This document shows positions 7,666 to 17,400 of a DNA stretch of 64,000 bases, one piece after another (position 1 is the first letter of the stretch; each line of letters starts with the position of its first letter). The position numbers and the translations under genes were made by a program. The notes below the pieces were generated by a model that saw nothing but the letters and a program-made list of their open reading frames with translations, was not told the origin of the DNA and did not search any database. Source of the DNA: Algibacter luteus (GTDB lineage: Bacteria > Bacteroidota > Bacteroidia > Flavobacteriales > Flavobacteriaceae); assembly GCF_900141715.1 (NCBI RefSeq), contig NZ_FQYK01000001.1:558001-622000 (forward strand), in the 5' to 3' direction.

Positions 7666-8595
7666 TTAGAAGTTATAAACGACTTCTAATTTATAATCTG
7701 ATAGTGCTTGTTTAGCCTTCTGAATATCTTCTGTAAAGCCTAAGATATATCCGCCACCACCTGATCCACATAGCTTTAAATAGTAATCGTTTGTATCAAT
7801 TCCTTTTTTCCAAAGCTCATGAAATTGCTGAGGAATCATTGGCTTGAAATGATTAAGTACAACTTTTGAAAGTTGTTTTGTATTTCTGAACAACGATTTT
7901 ATATCACCATTAAGAAAATCGTCAACACAGGCATCAGTATGTTTTATGAATTGATTTTTAAGCATGCTTCTGAAACCTTCTTGCTTCATGTTTTCCATAA
8001 ACAAGCTAACCATTGGTGCAGTTTCTCCGATAATACCACTATCAATTAAAAAGACAGCGCCTTTACCTTCACTTTGTTGCGCAGGAATACCTGTAGCTTC
8101 AATATTATCTTGTGAATTGATAAGAATTGGAATACTTAAATAACTATTTAAAGGGTCTAAACCTGAAGATTTTCCATGGAAAAAAGATTCCATTGCAGAA
8201 AAAATAGATTTTAGTTTTAACAGTTTTTCTCTGGTTAAATTTTCTAGAACGGTAATTTTATCGAATGCATATTTATCATAAATAGCTGCAACTAAAGCAC
8301 CACTGCTTCCTACACCGTAGCCTTGAGGAATTGAAGAATCGAAATACATTCCAGAGTTAACATCCTCAATTAATCTATCGATATCAAAACGAACTATACT
8401 ATCGTCTATACTTTGAATGTGGTTAGCGAATTGCTTTAGACTTTGATTAGATTTTAAAGCAGCTTCAGATGGATTTTCATCCTTTTTTAAAGCGCCATTA
8501 TAGAAACTATAAGGGATGGATAAACCTTTAGAATCTTTGATAATTCCGTACTCACCAAAGAGTAGAATTTTCGAGTAAAAAAGAGGTCCTTTCAT
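7666..8595 (-). CDS. mvk: mevalonate kinase (GHMP family)
   Basis: A 309-residue GHMP-superfamily kinase that would phosphorylate mevalonate with ATP in the cytosol. The N-terminal strand ILLFGEYGIIK and the phosphate-binding loop GYGVGSSGAL (~92-101) are characteristic, GKSSGLDPLNS holds the probable catalytic Asp, and LCGSGGGGYILGF near the C-terminus is the third GHMP motif. It lies between diphosphomevalonate decarboxylase (72 bases upstream) and the UbiA enzyme, which fits the mevalonate pathway. Phosphomevalonate kinase is not in the window. Another GHMP kinase specificity cannot be excluded by sequence, but the context makes mevalonate most likely. Confidence 0.85.
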   Translation of the reverse strand: MKGPLFYSKILLFGEYGIIKDSKGLSIPYSFYNGALKKDENPSEAALKSNQSLKQFANHIQSIDDSIVRFDIDRLIEDVNSGMYFDSSIPQGYGVGSSGALVAAIYDKYAFDKITVLENLTREKLLKLKSIFSAMESFFHGKSSGLDPLNSYLSIPILINSQDNIEATGIPAQQSEGKGAVFLIDSGIIGETAPMVSLFMENMKQEGFRSMLKNQFIKHTDACVDDFLNGDIKSLFRNTKQLSKVVLNHFKPMIPQQFHELWKKGIDTNDYYLKLCGSGGGGYILGFTEDIQKAKQALSDYKLEVVYNF

Positions 8596-8666
8596 AAATA
8601 GCTATTTTAGCTGGAGCAATCTGTTTAACAAATATAGTGTTTTTTTAAACAAAAAATAAATAATTC

Positions 8667-9776
8667 TTATAATTTACTAGCTCCCAAACCAATAACGTCG
8701 CAAATATACTGTCCATTTTGACAATATGCAACTAATTCATTCTGAATGAATTCTAATACCGAAGTAGCTTCAGACTCAGGATATAGCACATGTACATTTG
8801 CACCGGCATCTAGTGTAAAGCAAACTTTAGAGCCTGTTCGTTTTCTATAACTCCATATTTTATTAATAATTTCTAGAGTATTTGGTTTCATTAAAATAAA
8901 ATATGGCATACTCGTCATCATCATCGCATGCAGAGTTAAGGCTTCACTTTCAACGAGTGCAATAAAGGCATCTAAATCACCATCTTTTAAAATAGTCACC
9001 ATGTTCGTTAGATTGGTATTAGCTTGTTTAAATCGCTGTTGCGCAAAAGGATGCCCATGCATTAAATTATGCCCAACAGTACTGCTAACTTGTTTTTCTC
9101 CTTTATCTACTAATAAAATAGTGTCTTGATAATTTTTGAAATGACCGTGAACTTCATTTGGGTATTTAACACCAAATAAATCTGAACTTCCTGAAATCGC
9201 TTCATGTTTTCCCCATACCACCAAATCGCCTTCTAAACTTCTACACGCACTTCCTGAACCTAACCTCGCTAAGAACGATGCCTTTTGAATGAAATGTTCA
9301 TTACTTAGAGCACTTTCTTCTGCGCTCATGGCCTCATCAGACTCAATTATTAACTTTTCAATACTCATTAAACACAATGCCAAAGCGCTCATTCCTGATG
9401 CCGAAGAAGCAATACCAGAACTATGAGGAAATGTGTTTGATGTTTCAATTTTGAAATGATAAGCTTTCAGAAAGGGTAAATATACTTCAACACGTTTAAA
9501 AAATGTTTCAATTTTAGGTTTGAAATCGTCTTTTTTTTCATCATCTAAAAACACTTCAAAAGAGTAACTATCATGATTCTCTTTCTTCGAAAAACCCACT
9601 GTAGTAATCGTTTTACAATTGTTAAGCGTAAAACTTATAGATGGATTTTCTGGTATTTGATGTTCCTTTTTGCCCCAATATTTAACTAAAGCAATATTAC
9701 TAGGAGACGACCAAGTAAAACTTCCGTTTTCAACTGAATTTGAATATTTTTTTGGGATGAAGCTTTCTTCTATCAT
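8667..9776 (-). CDS. mvaD: diphosphomevalonate decarboxylase
   Basis: A 369-residue enzyme of the GHMP family that makes isopentenyl diphosphate from mevalonate diphosphate with ATP. The signature SPSNIALVKYWGK (24-36) binds the substrate diphosphate, HSSGIASSASGMSAL (~118-132) is the ATP loop, and CFTLDAGANVHVLYP holds the catalytic Asp. The length matches the family (about 330-400). The DUF1697 gene ends three bases before its ATG, so it is probably inside the 13485-to-6711 minus-strand run, ahead of mevalonate kinase and the UbiA prenyltransferase. Confidence 0.93.
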   Translation of the reverse strand: MIEESFIPKKYSNSVENGSFTWSSPSNIALVKYWGKKEHQIPENPSISFTLNNCKTITTVGFSKKENHDSYSFEVFLDDEKKDDFKPKIETFFKRVEVYLPFLKAYHFKIETSNTFPHSSGIASSASGMSALALCLMSIEKLIIESDEAMSAEESALSNEHFIQKASFLARLGSGSACRSLEGDLVVWGKHEAISGSSDLFGVKYPNEVHGHFKNYQDTILLVDKGEKQVSSTVGHNLMHGHPFAQQRFKQANTNLTNMVTILKDGDLDAFIALVESEALTLHAMMMTSMPYFILMKPNTLEIINKIWSYRKRTGSKVCFTLDAGANVHVLYPESEATSVLEFIQNELVAYCQNGQYICDVIGLGASKL

Positions 9777-9779
9777 AAA

Positions 9780-10316
9780 CTAATTATCAGCTGACAAAGA
9801 TAATAACTTTGCCATAGTTTTATAATTTCTTGCAGTAGCAGTAACTTTTAATTTCCGTTCGAAAAAATTATTGCTAAATTTTGATTTCCCGTAGCCGATA
9901 GCAGAATAAAAATAAATACACGTATCCTTGATATGAAATGTTTCATTGGAATATGATAAATTTGAGACTTCTTCGACTAATATCTTATCCGGCACTTCAT
10001 ACAACATCATAAAATAACTATTTGTTTTCTGATCTTCCGGGAATGGGCATGCATCAAAAATCGCTTTTAATTCTTTCGGTTTTAATACCAGAACTGGCAC
10101 TTCAAAACCAAAATGAGCTTTTATAGCATTATGAATTTGCAATGCTAATTTTGCTTTATTTGATTCTGATGACTGAAAAATTACGTTGCCACTTTGAATG
10201 TAAGTTTGAACATTTGAAAGACCCATTTTAGCAAGTAACTCACGAAGCTCCACCATTGGGATTTTCTTTTGTCCGCTAACATTAATACCACGAAGTAGTG
10301 CTATAAACTTAGTCAT
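9780..10316 (-). CDS. DUF1697 family protein
   Basis: A 178-residue soluble protein with the DUF1697 start FIALLRGINVSGQKKIPMVE, then LREL.AKMGLSNVQTYIQSGNVIF and a C-terminal TARNYKTMAKLL. These blocks are very conserved in the family, whose members are widespread in bacteria. No biochemical role is established that I know of. The fold resembles two ferredoxin-like halves. It overlaps the DUF4174 gene by eight bases, and its stop is three bases from the mvaD start, so it is part of the same transcription unit. No link to isoprenoid synthesis is evident. Confidence 0.85.
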   Translation of the reverse strand: MTKFIALLRGINVSGQKKIPMVELRELLAKMGLSNVQTYIQSGNVIFQSSESNKAKLALQIHNAIKAHFGFEVPVLVLKPKELKAIFDACPFPEDQKTNSYFMMLYEVPDKILVEEVSNLSYSNETFHIKDTCIYFYSAIGYGKSKFSNNFFERKLKVTATARNYKTMAKLLSLSADN

Positions 10317-10722
10317 TTTTCTTTCTACGATTTTCGAGTTCTTGACGTCTCATTGGCATAGTATCAATTAAATCTAAAAACACACTAACATTCTCTATTT
10401 TATTGGATTTATATTTTTGAAATCCATCCAACCCAATTAAAACACAACTATAATCACGTATTGAATTTTTAATTTGAAACTTTTTCGGTTTTTGTTTCCA
10501 ATTATAAAACACACAGGTATTTGCTACACATTTATAAAGGACAATTTTCCTGTCTAAAAGTTTTTGCTGTTCAACTTTAAAAAGCTCATATTGTGAATCT
10601 GCTAACTCTCGAAAACTTTCTGCAGCATTAATAACAATAACACGGTCCTTCCATTGATGAGGTTCTAAGTTTTGAGACCACATAACGTTTGAAAGTAACA
10701 AAATAGCTATCACATATTTCAT
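10309..10722 (-). CDS. DUF4174 secreted protein
   Basis: I place the start at the ATG at 10720-10722, giving 137 residues that open with a clear signal peptide (MKYVIAILLLSNVMWSQ). A longer frame to 10773 would overlap the flavoprotein gene and bury the signal. The mature part (HQWKDRVIVINA, then a helical stretch and YSCVLIGLDGFQKYKS) matches the thioredoxin-like DUF4174 family, exported proteins without the CxxC pair. Two cysteines (KCVANTC) lie five apart in the middle. The role is unknown. It overlaps the following DUF1697 gene by eight bases. Confidence 0.75.
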   Translation of the reverse strand: MKYVIAILLLSNVMWSQNLEPHQWKDRVIVINAAESFRELADSQYELFKVEQQKLLDRKIVLYKCVANTCVFYNWKQKPKKFQIKNSIRDYSCVLIGLDGFQKYKSNKIENVSVFLDLIDTMPMRRQELENRRKKND

Positions 10723-10724
10723 AT

Positions 10725-11942
10725 TTATTCTGAATTTAGAATAGACTTTGCTGCAATGTAAGCCCCAGTCCATGCATTTTGAAAGTTAAAACCACCGGTA
10801 ACCGCATCAATATTTAAAACTTCACCAGCAAAATAAAGATGTTTTACAATTCTGCTTTCAAAGGTTTTAAAATTGATTTCTTTAAGATTTACACCACCTG
10901 CAGTTACAAACTCTTCTTTAAATGTACTTTTTCCATCTACTTGAAATACCGCTTGTGTTAACTGGCTCGCTAACGATTCTAATTGTAATTTATTTAAATC
11001 TGCCCAACGTGTTTCCATAGTCATATTTGAGGCTAACACCAATTTATGCCACAATCGTTTCGGAATATCGAACTGTGTCGATTTGAATACTGTTTTTTTA
11101 GCTAAATCTTGTTTCAGTGCTTTTAATGTATCTAAACAATCTTCAAAAGTCATTTTTATAAAATTGATTTCAATTTCAAATTTATAGTTTCTTTCAGCCA
11201 ATTCTAACGCACCAAAAGCTGATAGTTTTAGAATTGATGGCGCACTTAATCCCCAATGCGTAATTAATAATGGTCCTTCACTCCATAAATTTGTTCCTAA
11301 TACTTTTACTTCTACATTTTTAGCCACTACACCCGGAATATCATTGATGCGTTCATCTTTTATATTGAATGTAAATAATGAAGGTACAGGTTGAGCAATG
11401 GAGTGCCCTAAACGCTCTAAAAGGTTCCAGATTTTTGGATTACTCCCTGTAGCTACTAAAATTTTTTCTGCTAAAAATTCACCTTGGGAAGTTTCAATTT
11501 TAAAAGCGTCTTTTGTACTTTCAATGTTTTTTACAGCATGATTATATAACACTTCTACTCCATATTTATCGGCTTCGTTTAAAAAACAATCTATTATAGT
11601 TTGTGATGAATTAGAAACTGGAAACATTCTACCATCTTCTTCAATCTTTAATTCAACACCTCTGTTAGCGAACCACTCAATAGTATCTCCCGTCATAAAT
11701 TGATGAAAAGGTCCCAATAATTCTTTTTCACCACGAGGATAATTCTTTATTAAATCTTGAGGAATAAATTCGGCATGTGTAACATTACAGCGTCCGCCAC
11801 CAGAAACCTTAACCTTGGCTAATCCTTCTTTTCCGCGTTCTAATAATGTAACTTTTAAATTTGGTTTTTGTTCTGATATGTTTATTGCTGCAAAAAAGCC
11901 TGCTGCACCTCCGCCAATTATCACAACATCCTTTTGAATCAT
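10725..11942 (-). CDS. BaiN/HI0933-like FAD-dependent oxidoreductase
   Basis: A 405-residue flavoprotein with an N-terminal Rossmann dinucleotide motif (VVIIGGGAAGFFAA, ~6-19), the family block KVKVSGGGRCNVTHAEF (~44-60) and a C-terminal FAD motif (LYFAGEVLNIDAVTGGFN followed by QNAWTGAYIAA). These define the HI0933/YhiN/BaiN group. One member is a bile-acid pathway reductase, but most have unknown substrates. The ATG overlaps the GDPD stop (ATGA), so the two genes are translationally coupled. Confidence 0.88.
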   Translation of the reverse strand: MIQKDVVIIGGGAAGFFAAINISEQKPNLKVTLLERGKEGLAKVKVSGGGRCNVTHAEFIPQDLIKNYPRGEKELLGPFHQFMTGDTIEWFANRGVELKIEEDGRMFPVSNSSQTIIDCFLNEADKYGVEVLYNHAVKNIESTKDAFKIETSQGEFLAEKILVATGSNPKIWNLLERLGHSIAQPVPSLFTFNIKDERINDIPGVVAKNVEVKVLGTNLWSEGPLLITHWGLSAPSILKLSAFGALELAERNYKFEIEINFIKMTFEDCLDTLKALKQDLAKKTVFKSTQFDIPKRLWHKLVLASNMTMETRWADLNKLQLESLASQLTQAVFQVDGKSTFKEEFVTAGGVNLKEINFKTFESRIVKHLYFAGEVLNIDAVTGGFNFQNAWTGAYIAAKSILNSE

Positions 11943-12613
11943 AATCTGTCGGGGTAATCAGAAATAATACCATCAACTCCATAAGATTTAATTCGTGCGA
12001 TGGGATTTAAGTTATTTACGGTATATGCATAAACCTTGAAGTTTTGTTTTAAATCTTCAACAATCTCTGCAGTTAACATCGTATAATCTATATGTATTGA
12101 TTTCGCATTTATGGTTTTAGCAAAAGTAACTGCTCTATTTACATTAATATCTGTTAGTACTCCTAATGGAATTTTATCATTAATCTTAAATACGGTTTCT
12201 AACAAATCTTCGTGAAAACTTGAGATGACAATGTTTTGATAATCCCATCCTTTTTTATCTACAAAAAACGCCACTATTCTGGCTGCTTCTTTTGCCGTAT
12301 CGAGTCCTTTGAGTTCAATATTTAAGAGGCATTTGTTATTTATTAAAGTTAAAGCTTGAGATAAAGTTGGAATTTCAAAATTCCCTCTTGTTTTAAATTT
12401 TTTAAGCTCTTTATAAGTTAATTTAGACACTTCTCCACTACCATTAGTCATTCTATCGACTGTAAAATCATGAAAAACGACTAACTCGCCCGAAGCACAT
12501 CTGTGTACATCTATTTCAATACCATCAACACCTAACTTCAAAGCCTTTTCAATAGAAGCCAATGTGTTTTCTGCTGCGTGCCCTTTAGCACCTCTATGTC
12601 CTATTTTTAACAT
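11939..12613 (-). CDS. ugpQ: glycerophosphodiester phosphodiesterase
   Basis: A 224-residue GDPD-family TIM barrel that hydrolyses glycerophosphodiesters from phospholipid breakdown to glycerol-3-phosphate and an alcohol. The catalytic His6-Arg7 (IGHRGAKG), metal ligands Glu33 and Asp35 (GIEIDVHR), and the second catalytic His48 (VVFHD) are all present. There is no signal peptide, so it acts in the cytosol like E. coli UgpQ. It lies five bases after tesB and overlaps the flavoprotein gene by four bases. The exact head-group preference is not readable. Confidence 0.9.
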   Translation of the reverse strand: MLKIGHRGAKGHAAENTLASIEKALKLGVDGIEIDVHRCASGELVVFHDFTVDRMTNGSGEVSKLTYKELKKFKTRGNFEIPTLSQALTLINNKCLLNIELKGLDTAKEAARIVAFFVDKKGWDYQNIVISSFHEDLLETVFKINDKIPLGVLTDINVNRAVTFAKTINAKSIHIDYTMLTAEIVEDLKQNFKVYAYTVNNLNPIARIKSYGVDGIISDYPDRL

Positions 12614-12618
12614 GTCTT

Positions 12619-13485
12619 TTATTTTTTTATGGGACGTATTAAACCCTCTTGAGCAACGGTTGCAACCAACTCACCGTTTCGTGTAAAAATATTGCCTCGA
12701 GCAAAACCTCTTCCCCCCGAAGCACTGGGTGACTCCGTGGCATACAATAACCAATCGGAAAAATCAAAATCTCTAAAATACCACATGGAGTGATCCAAAC
12801 TTGCGGTTTGTGTATTACCCCAATGTGCTTTACTTGCGTGTGGGTTTAGAGTAGATGTCAATATATTATAATCTGAAATATACGTTAAAATTTGTTGTTT
12901 TGTATTTAAATCTAAACCATTTATATCACCTTTAAGTTTAAACCAAACATGGTGTTTTGGTGGCAAATTTTTCGGGTCTAAAGGGTTTGCAAAAGCCGTA
13001 GGTTTAAATTCAATAGGACGCTTAATTTCTAAAAACGACTTTAAACCTCTTGGTAAAGCTTCTCCAAACTCTTCCCGCATCTCGGTCCAACTTAACAATT
13101 CTTCAGGTTGTTTTATATCAGAATTCATTGTTACTTGATGATTATAACCATCCTCCTTTTTATGAAATGAAGCCGATAAAATAAAAATTGTTGAATCCTT
13201 TTGATGCGCTGTTACTCGTCTTACTGAAAAGCTCCCTCCATCTCTAACCAAACTCACATTGTAAGTTATTGGCAACTCTAAATTGCCTGCTTCTAAAAAA
13301 TAAGCATGCATTGAATGTAATACTCTTTTGTTCGTAATGGTCCTACTCGCCGCATTTATTGCTTGAGCTAAAACCTGACCGCCAAACACAATTGGGCTTC
13401 CAATGGCTTTACTTTCACCATTGAATTCGGTGTCACTTATTTTATCTAAAACCAGTAGATTTAACAAATCATCAACTGTTGTCAT
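12619..13485 (-). CDS. tesB: acyl-CoA thioesterase II
   Basis: A 288-residue double hot-dog protein that hydrolyses acyl-CoA to free fatty acid and CoA. The N-terminal half has VFGGQVLAQAINAASRT and the C-terminal half has LDHSMWYFRDF with the catalytic Asp, then TESPSASGGRGFARG and VATVAQEGLIR, which supply the Thr/Ser and Gln of the E. coli TesB site. The length equals TesB. It is the first gene of a minus-strand run reaching to mvaD and beyond. The 134 bases upstream, shared with a divergent lipoprotein gene, should hold its promoter. Confidence 0.92.
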   Translation of the reverse strand: MTTVDDLLNLLVLDKISDTEFNGESKAIGSPIVFGGQVLAQAINAASRTITNKRVLHSMHAYFLEAGNLELPITYNVSLVRDGGSFSVRRVTAHQKDSTIFILSASFHKKEDGYNHQVTMNSDIKQPEELLSWTEMREEFGEALPRGLKSFLEIKRPIEFKPTAFANPLDPKNLPPKHHVWFKLKGDINGLDLNTKQQILTYISDYNILTSTLNPHASKAHWGNTQTASLDHSMWYFRDFDFSDWLLYATESPSASGGRGFARGNIFTRNGELVATVAQEGLIRPIKK

Positions 13486-13619
13486 ATTTTACTTTTCAAT
13501 TTCAGGATAAAACTATTAAATATATTAGGGTTTTCATGCATCTTTTATAAATAGTTTATGATTTTAGCCTATAATTTAAAACTTCTAAATTGTAATTTTG
13601 AAATAAATTAAAGAAAGCT

Positions 13620-14420
13620 ATGTATTATTTTCGAAATTTATTCATTATAACTGTTCTGTTCACCGCTTGCCACACTGGTAAACTTGATGTTATTGCCGAT
13701 TTACCAAATAGCTTAGAAGAAGCTTCGGCTGTGGAAAAGGTTTCTGGGTCAAATTTGCTCTGGACGATAGAAGATGCTGGAAATAAAAACAATATTTACG
13801 GATTCAACACTAAAGGAAAACTTATAAAAGATATTGACATTAGTAATTCAAGTAATATTGATTGGGAAGATTTAACTTCTGATAATGAAGGTAATTTGTA
13901 TATAGGTGATTTTGGTAATAACAGTAAAAATCGTGATGATTTTACCATTTATAAAGTTTCTGATCTTAAAAATGACAAAACAACTGCCGAACGTATTAAT
14001 TTCATCTTACCAAAAAAGGTTAATTCGGAAGACTTTGAAGCATTTTTTCTCTACAATAATTTCTTCTACATTTTTAGTAAAGAAAACAAATCTAGCATAT
14101 TACTAAAAGTGCCCAATAAGATTGGAAAACATACCGCTATTTTAGTTGAAAACTTTAATTTAGATGGAAAACATCATAAAATAACCTCGGCGGATATTAG
14201 CGATAATGGTGAAATTATTGTGCTTTTAAATCATGATAAACTCTGGAAAATATCAAATTTTAAAGGCGATAATTTCTTTGATGGTAACATAGACGAACAA
14301 AAATTTGACCACGATTCTCAAAAAGAAGGCATTTGCTTTAAAAACAATACTACCGTTTATATTACCGACGAAAAAGACAAAAGCGAAGGTGGTAACTTGT
14401 ATACTTTCAAATTGAATTAA
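13620..14420 (+). CDS. lipoprotein with beta-propeller-like repeats, unknown function
   Basis: A 266-residue protein with a lipoprotein signal: a hydrophobic stretch ending LFTAC, acylated at Cys17. The mature part has repeated strand-turn units (SNLLWTIEDAG, GNLYIGDFGNNSKNRDDF, GEIIVLLNHDKLW, TTVYITDEKD) that look like propeller blades of the SdiA-regulated or NHL type. 'DWEDLTSDNEGNLYIGDFGNN' in particular resembles calcium-binding propeller loops. It is divergent from tesB and converges with the giant phosphoesterase gene, their stop codons overlapping by four bases. No enzymatic motif is visible. Confidence 0.7.
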   Translation: MYYFRNLFIITVLFTACHTGKLDVIADLPNSLEEASAVEKVSGSNLLWTIEDAGNKNNIYGFNTKGKLIKDIDISNSSNIDWEDLTSDNEGNLYIGDFGNNSKNRDDFTIYKVSDLKNDKTTAERINFILPKKVNSEDFEAFFLYNNFFYIFSKENKSSILLKVPNKIGKHTAILVENFNLDGKHHKITSADISDNGEIIVLLNHDKLWKISNFKGDNFFDGNIDEQKFDHDSQKEGICFKNNTTVYITDEKDKSEGGNLYTFKLN

Positions 14421-17400
14421 AAGTTAAGTCCGAAACCGAACGAAAATCTTAATCCTTCTTTACTATTGAAAAAGTTAAAGGTTCCTGATAAACTTTCGGC
14501 TGCTGTAATCCAGAAACCGCCCCCGTAATCGTTATGCCAAAGTTTTGATGTATCGTTAGCAACCCATACTCTTCCCACATCGCCACCGGCAAAAATTCCT
14601 ATTTGCAAAGGCAACGTATTTGTTTTGAATGACGGAAAGCTATAGCGCAAATCAGCACTACTAACAAAGGCATTTTTTCCTGTAAATCGCTCGGTTCTAT
14701 AACCTCTCAAACCGTTTTTACCACCAATATTTGCAGCCTGATAAAATAGTAACTCATCGCCTATACGAATTTGTGTTCTTACATCTGTTTTTAAAACTAG
14801 CTTTTTATTTTTTGTCAAAGCGTTGTAAAAACCAAGATTGGAGTTTATATATCCGTAGGTGTTTTTAGTTTCTTCAAATTCTGTTTTCCCTCCTATTTGT
14901 AACATAAATGTCATGCCACGTTTTGGGTTAATTTTATCATCAAAGCTTTTATAATTAAACTGCGCTTCTAAACCACCAAAATAGCGACGTTTGAAATATT
15001 CAGTCTCAGAAGCAGGAACATGATTATCGGTAATAAATCTATCTGGAGTATTTTCAATTTCAATACCTTCAAGAATGGTTCTAAACCCATAATCGCTACC
15101 AAAATTTCCTTTTTTAATTATGCCTGCTCGAACTGCATAAATACTTGTTTTTACACGATTGTAATCCAGATCTAAACCGTCATCGTTATTAACGGTTTCA
15201 TTTCCGTATCCGAAAAAGTTATTTGTAAAATTCTCAGTAGTAAATTGCCCACCTAAATGCAAATTCCAATCGTTCATTATGTTAGCTATTTCACCATCAT
15301 ATTGTAATGAAAATCCGGAAGTTGCAAAATAGTAACCACCTTTAAATCTGTGTTGAACCGAGAATGGGTTTCTTTGAAAGCCCTTTGTTGTTTTAGAGAA
15401 TGACACTCCCAATAAAAAACCATCGTCTGGATTAAATCCTATTGCTGGTGTAATCACACTCGACTTTGTTATATTCTTATTAAAATCAAACAAATTAAGC
15501 TTATAAACATCGGTTAATCGAATCTGCGCACCTTTGTTTTCTTTAATTGTATTTGTCTTACTTTCATGATCATACACCTTAATTTTAGTTCCATTTTTTA
15601 TAATATAAGTATCGTTTTCCTGCCCACCAATGAGCCTTATAAAAATAGGATTACTTGCTTTTCCTGTAACTTCAAAAATATCTTTATCATCTAAACCATA
15701 AATCCACATTTCCTTTGTAATGTCCTTATTGAAGGTTTTATCGACAATAACTTCACCTTTTTCACCATCAATAATTCTTGATATTTTAATATTGGTTTCT
15801 TTGTCACCTGTTCGTGTAATTTCAATATAATCATCTTTATCGGTTCCCGTTAAAACAACCAATTCATTTAAATAATTATAATAGCGCAAAGCAATATCTT
15901 GCAAGTTACCTCTCCGTCCTTTTAGTTTTTCTTTAATATCAATGAGGGTTTTATCTTGAACTTCTTTTGGTACTTTAGAGAATGCTTTTTCTATGACTTC
16001 ATCGGTTACATTTTCTTCAAGAAATTTGGCGTGTTTTAGCCAAGTTTCTTTATCTGCTTGTTGCACCAATACGCGGTCTAGTTTTATACCTGCTGCATTC
16101 ATCCATTCTATATCTTCCAACTTTTCGTCATAAACTTGAAGCTGTTTTGTAGAGCCTGAAATAATTTTCATAACATCGAGTAACGCACCGTCAAAATTTG
16201 AAAATACTTGGTCTCTATCTCTAGGAATGGGTCTATAATATTTATCGCCATTCTCCATGTTAAATTGCGCCCATCGCCACTGGTCTTGGTGTCTGTCCCA
16301 ATCGCCAATAAGCATATCAAAAAGTCTTGCTCTTACAAAAGCATTTTCGTCAATTTTATGTTTTTCATCTTCTCTAATTTTCTCTATAATGTCGTGTGTA
16401 CTTTCAATATCATCGGCATACCCAAAGTTTCTATCATCGGTATAATTTTCTTCAGGTCGTTCTTCAATTAAATATAATTCACCTCCATACTCTTCATTAT
16501 ATTCCCCTAAGTGTTTATGTTTCGGAATAAAATATAATTTAGGATTGGTATGATAAATTTTTGCAGCATCTGATAAATCTGGAACCACAGCAAACGCATA
16601 TGGGTGTGCAGCCGTATAAAAATCTAGAATCAATTCTTCTATGGCTGTTTTTTCAAATTCATTTTGTACATAAGTATCTTTAAATAATACTGTTTGTAAA
16701 TATTGTGTCGCACTTTTTTTTAGAGCTCGCATATTTAATTCTCTACCATCTTTAGTCTTTAAACGTAACGATCTGGTTTGGTGACCTCCGCCTTTTCTAA
16801 CTACTTCCAAGCCTCCGTAAAGTGTATCTAGCGTCGCTACTTTTGCCTTTATTTTTGTCCCATAAATATCGCGATAATGGCTACCCCAAACCGATTCAAA
16901 AAATCCAGAGACATCGGTTTCGTCCTTTGAATAGATGGATACTTCCACCTCCTGTGGAAATGATTCAGGTAAATGTGATAAATCGTATGTTTTTCTCGGT
17001 GGAAATACTTCTTTAGTAAACGCTAATTTTGGGTGTTCATTTTCGGCAACATAGTACCGTACCCAATTACTTCCATCTTTGAAAATAGTGAGTTCAGCAA
17101 ACCCTTGTTTTCCAGTAGAAAATAATCCGCTAGTACCAAGTTCCGCAAAAGATTCTTTAGCTCCAGAACCCGATACAATTTGTTTTAATCCTCTTTGTTC
17201 AATATACTGAAGCGTATGTTCATGACCAGATACGAAAACAACATTTTCGGCATTTAAAGTCATCGTTTCTAAACGACTCATTAACTCATGGTAACGCTCG
17301 TTATAACGATCTTGAATAGAAACGCCTCCTTGCGTTCTTAACTGAGTAATAAAAGATGCTATACCAGGAAGCGGAATTTTTTGTTGAAAAGGATATAGAT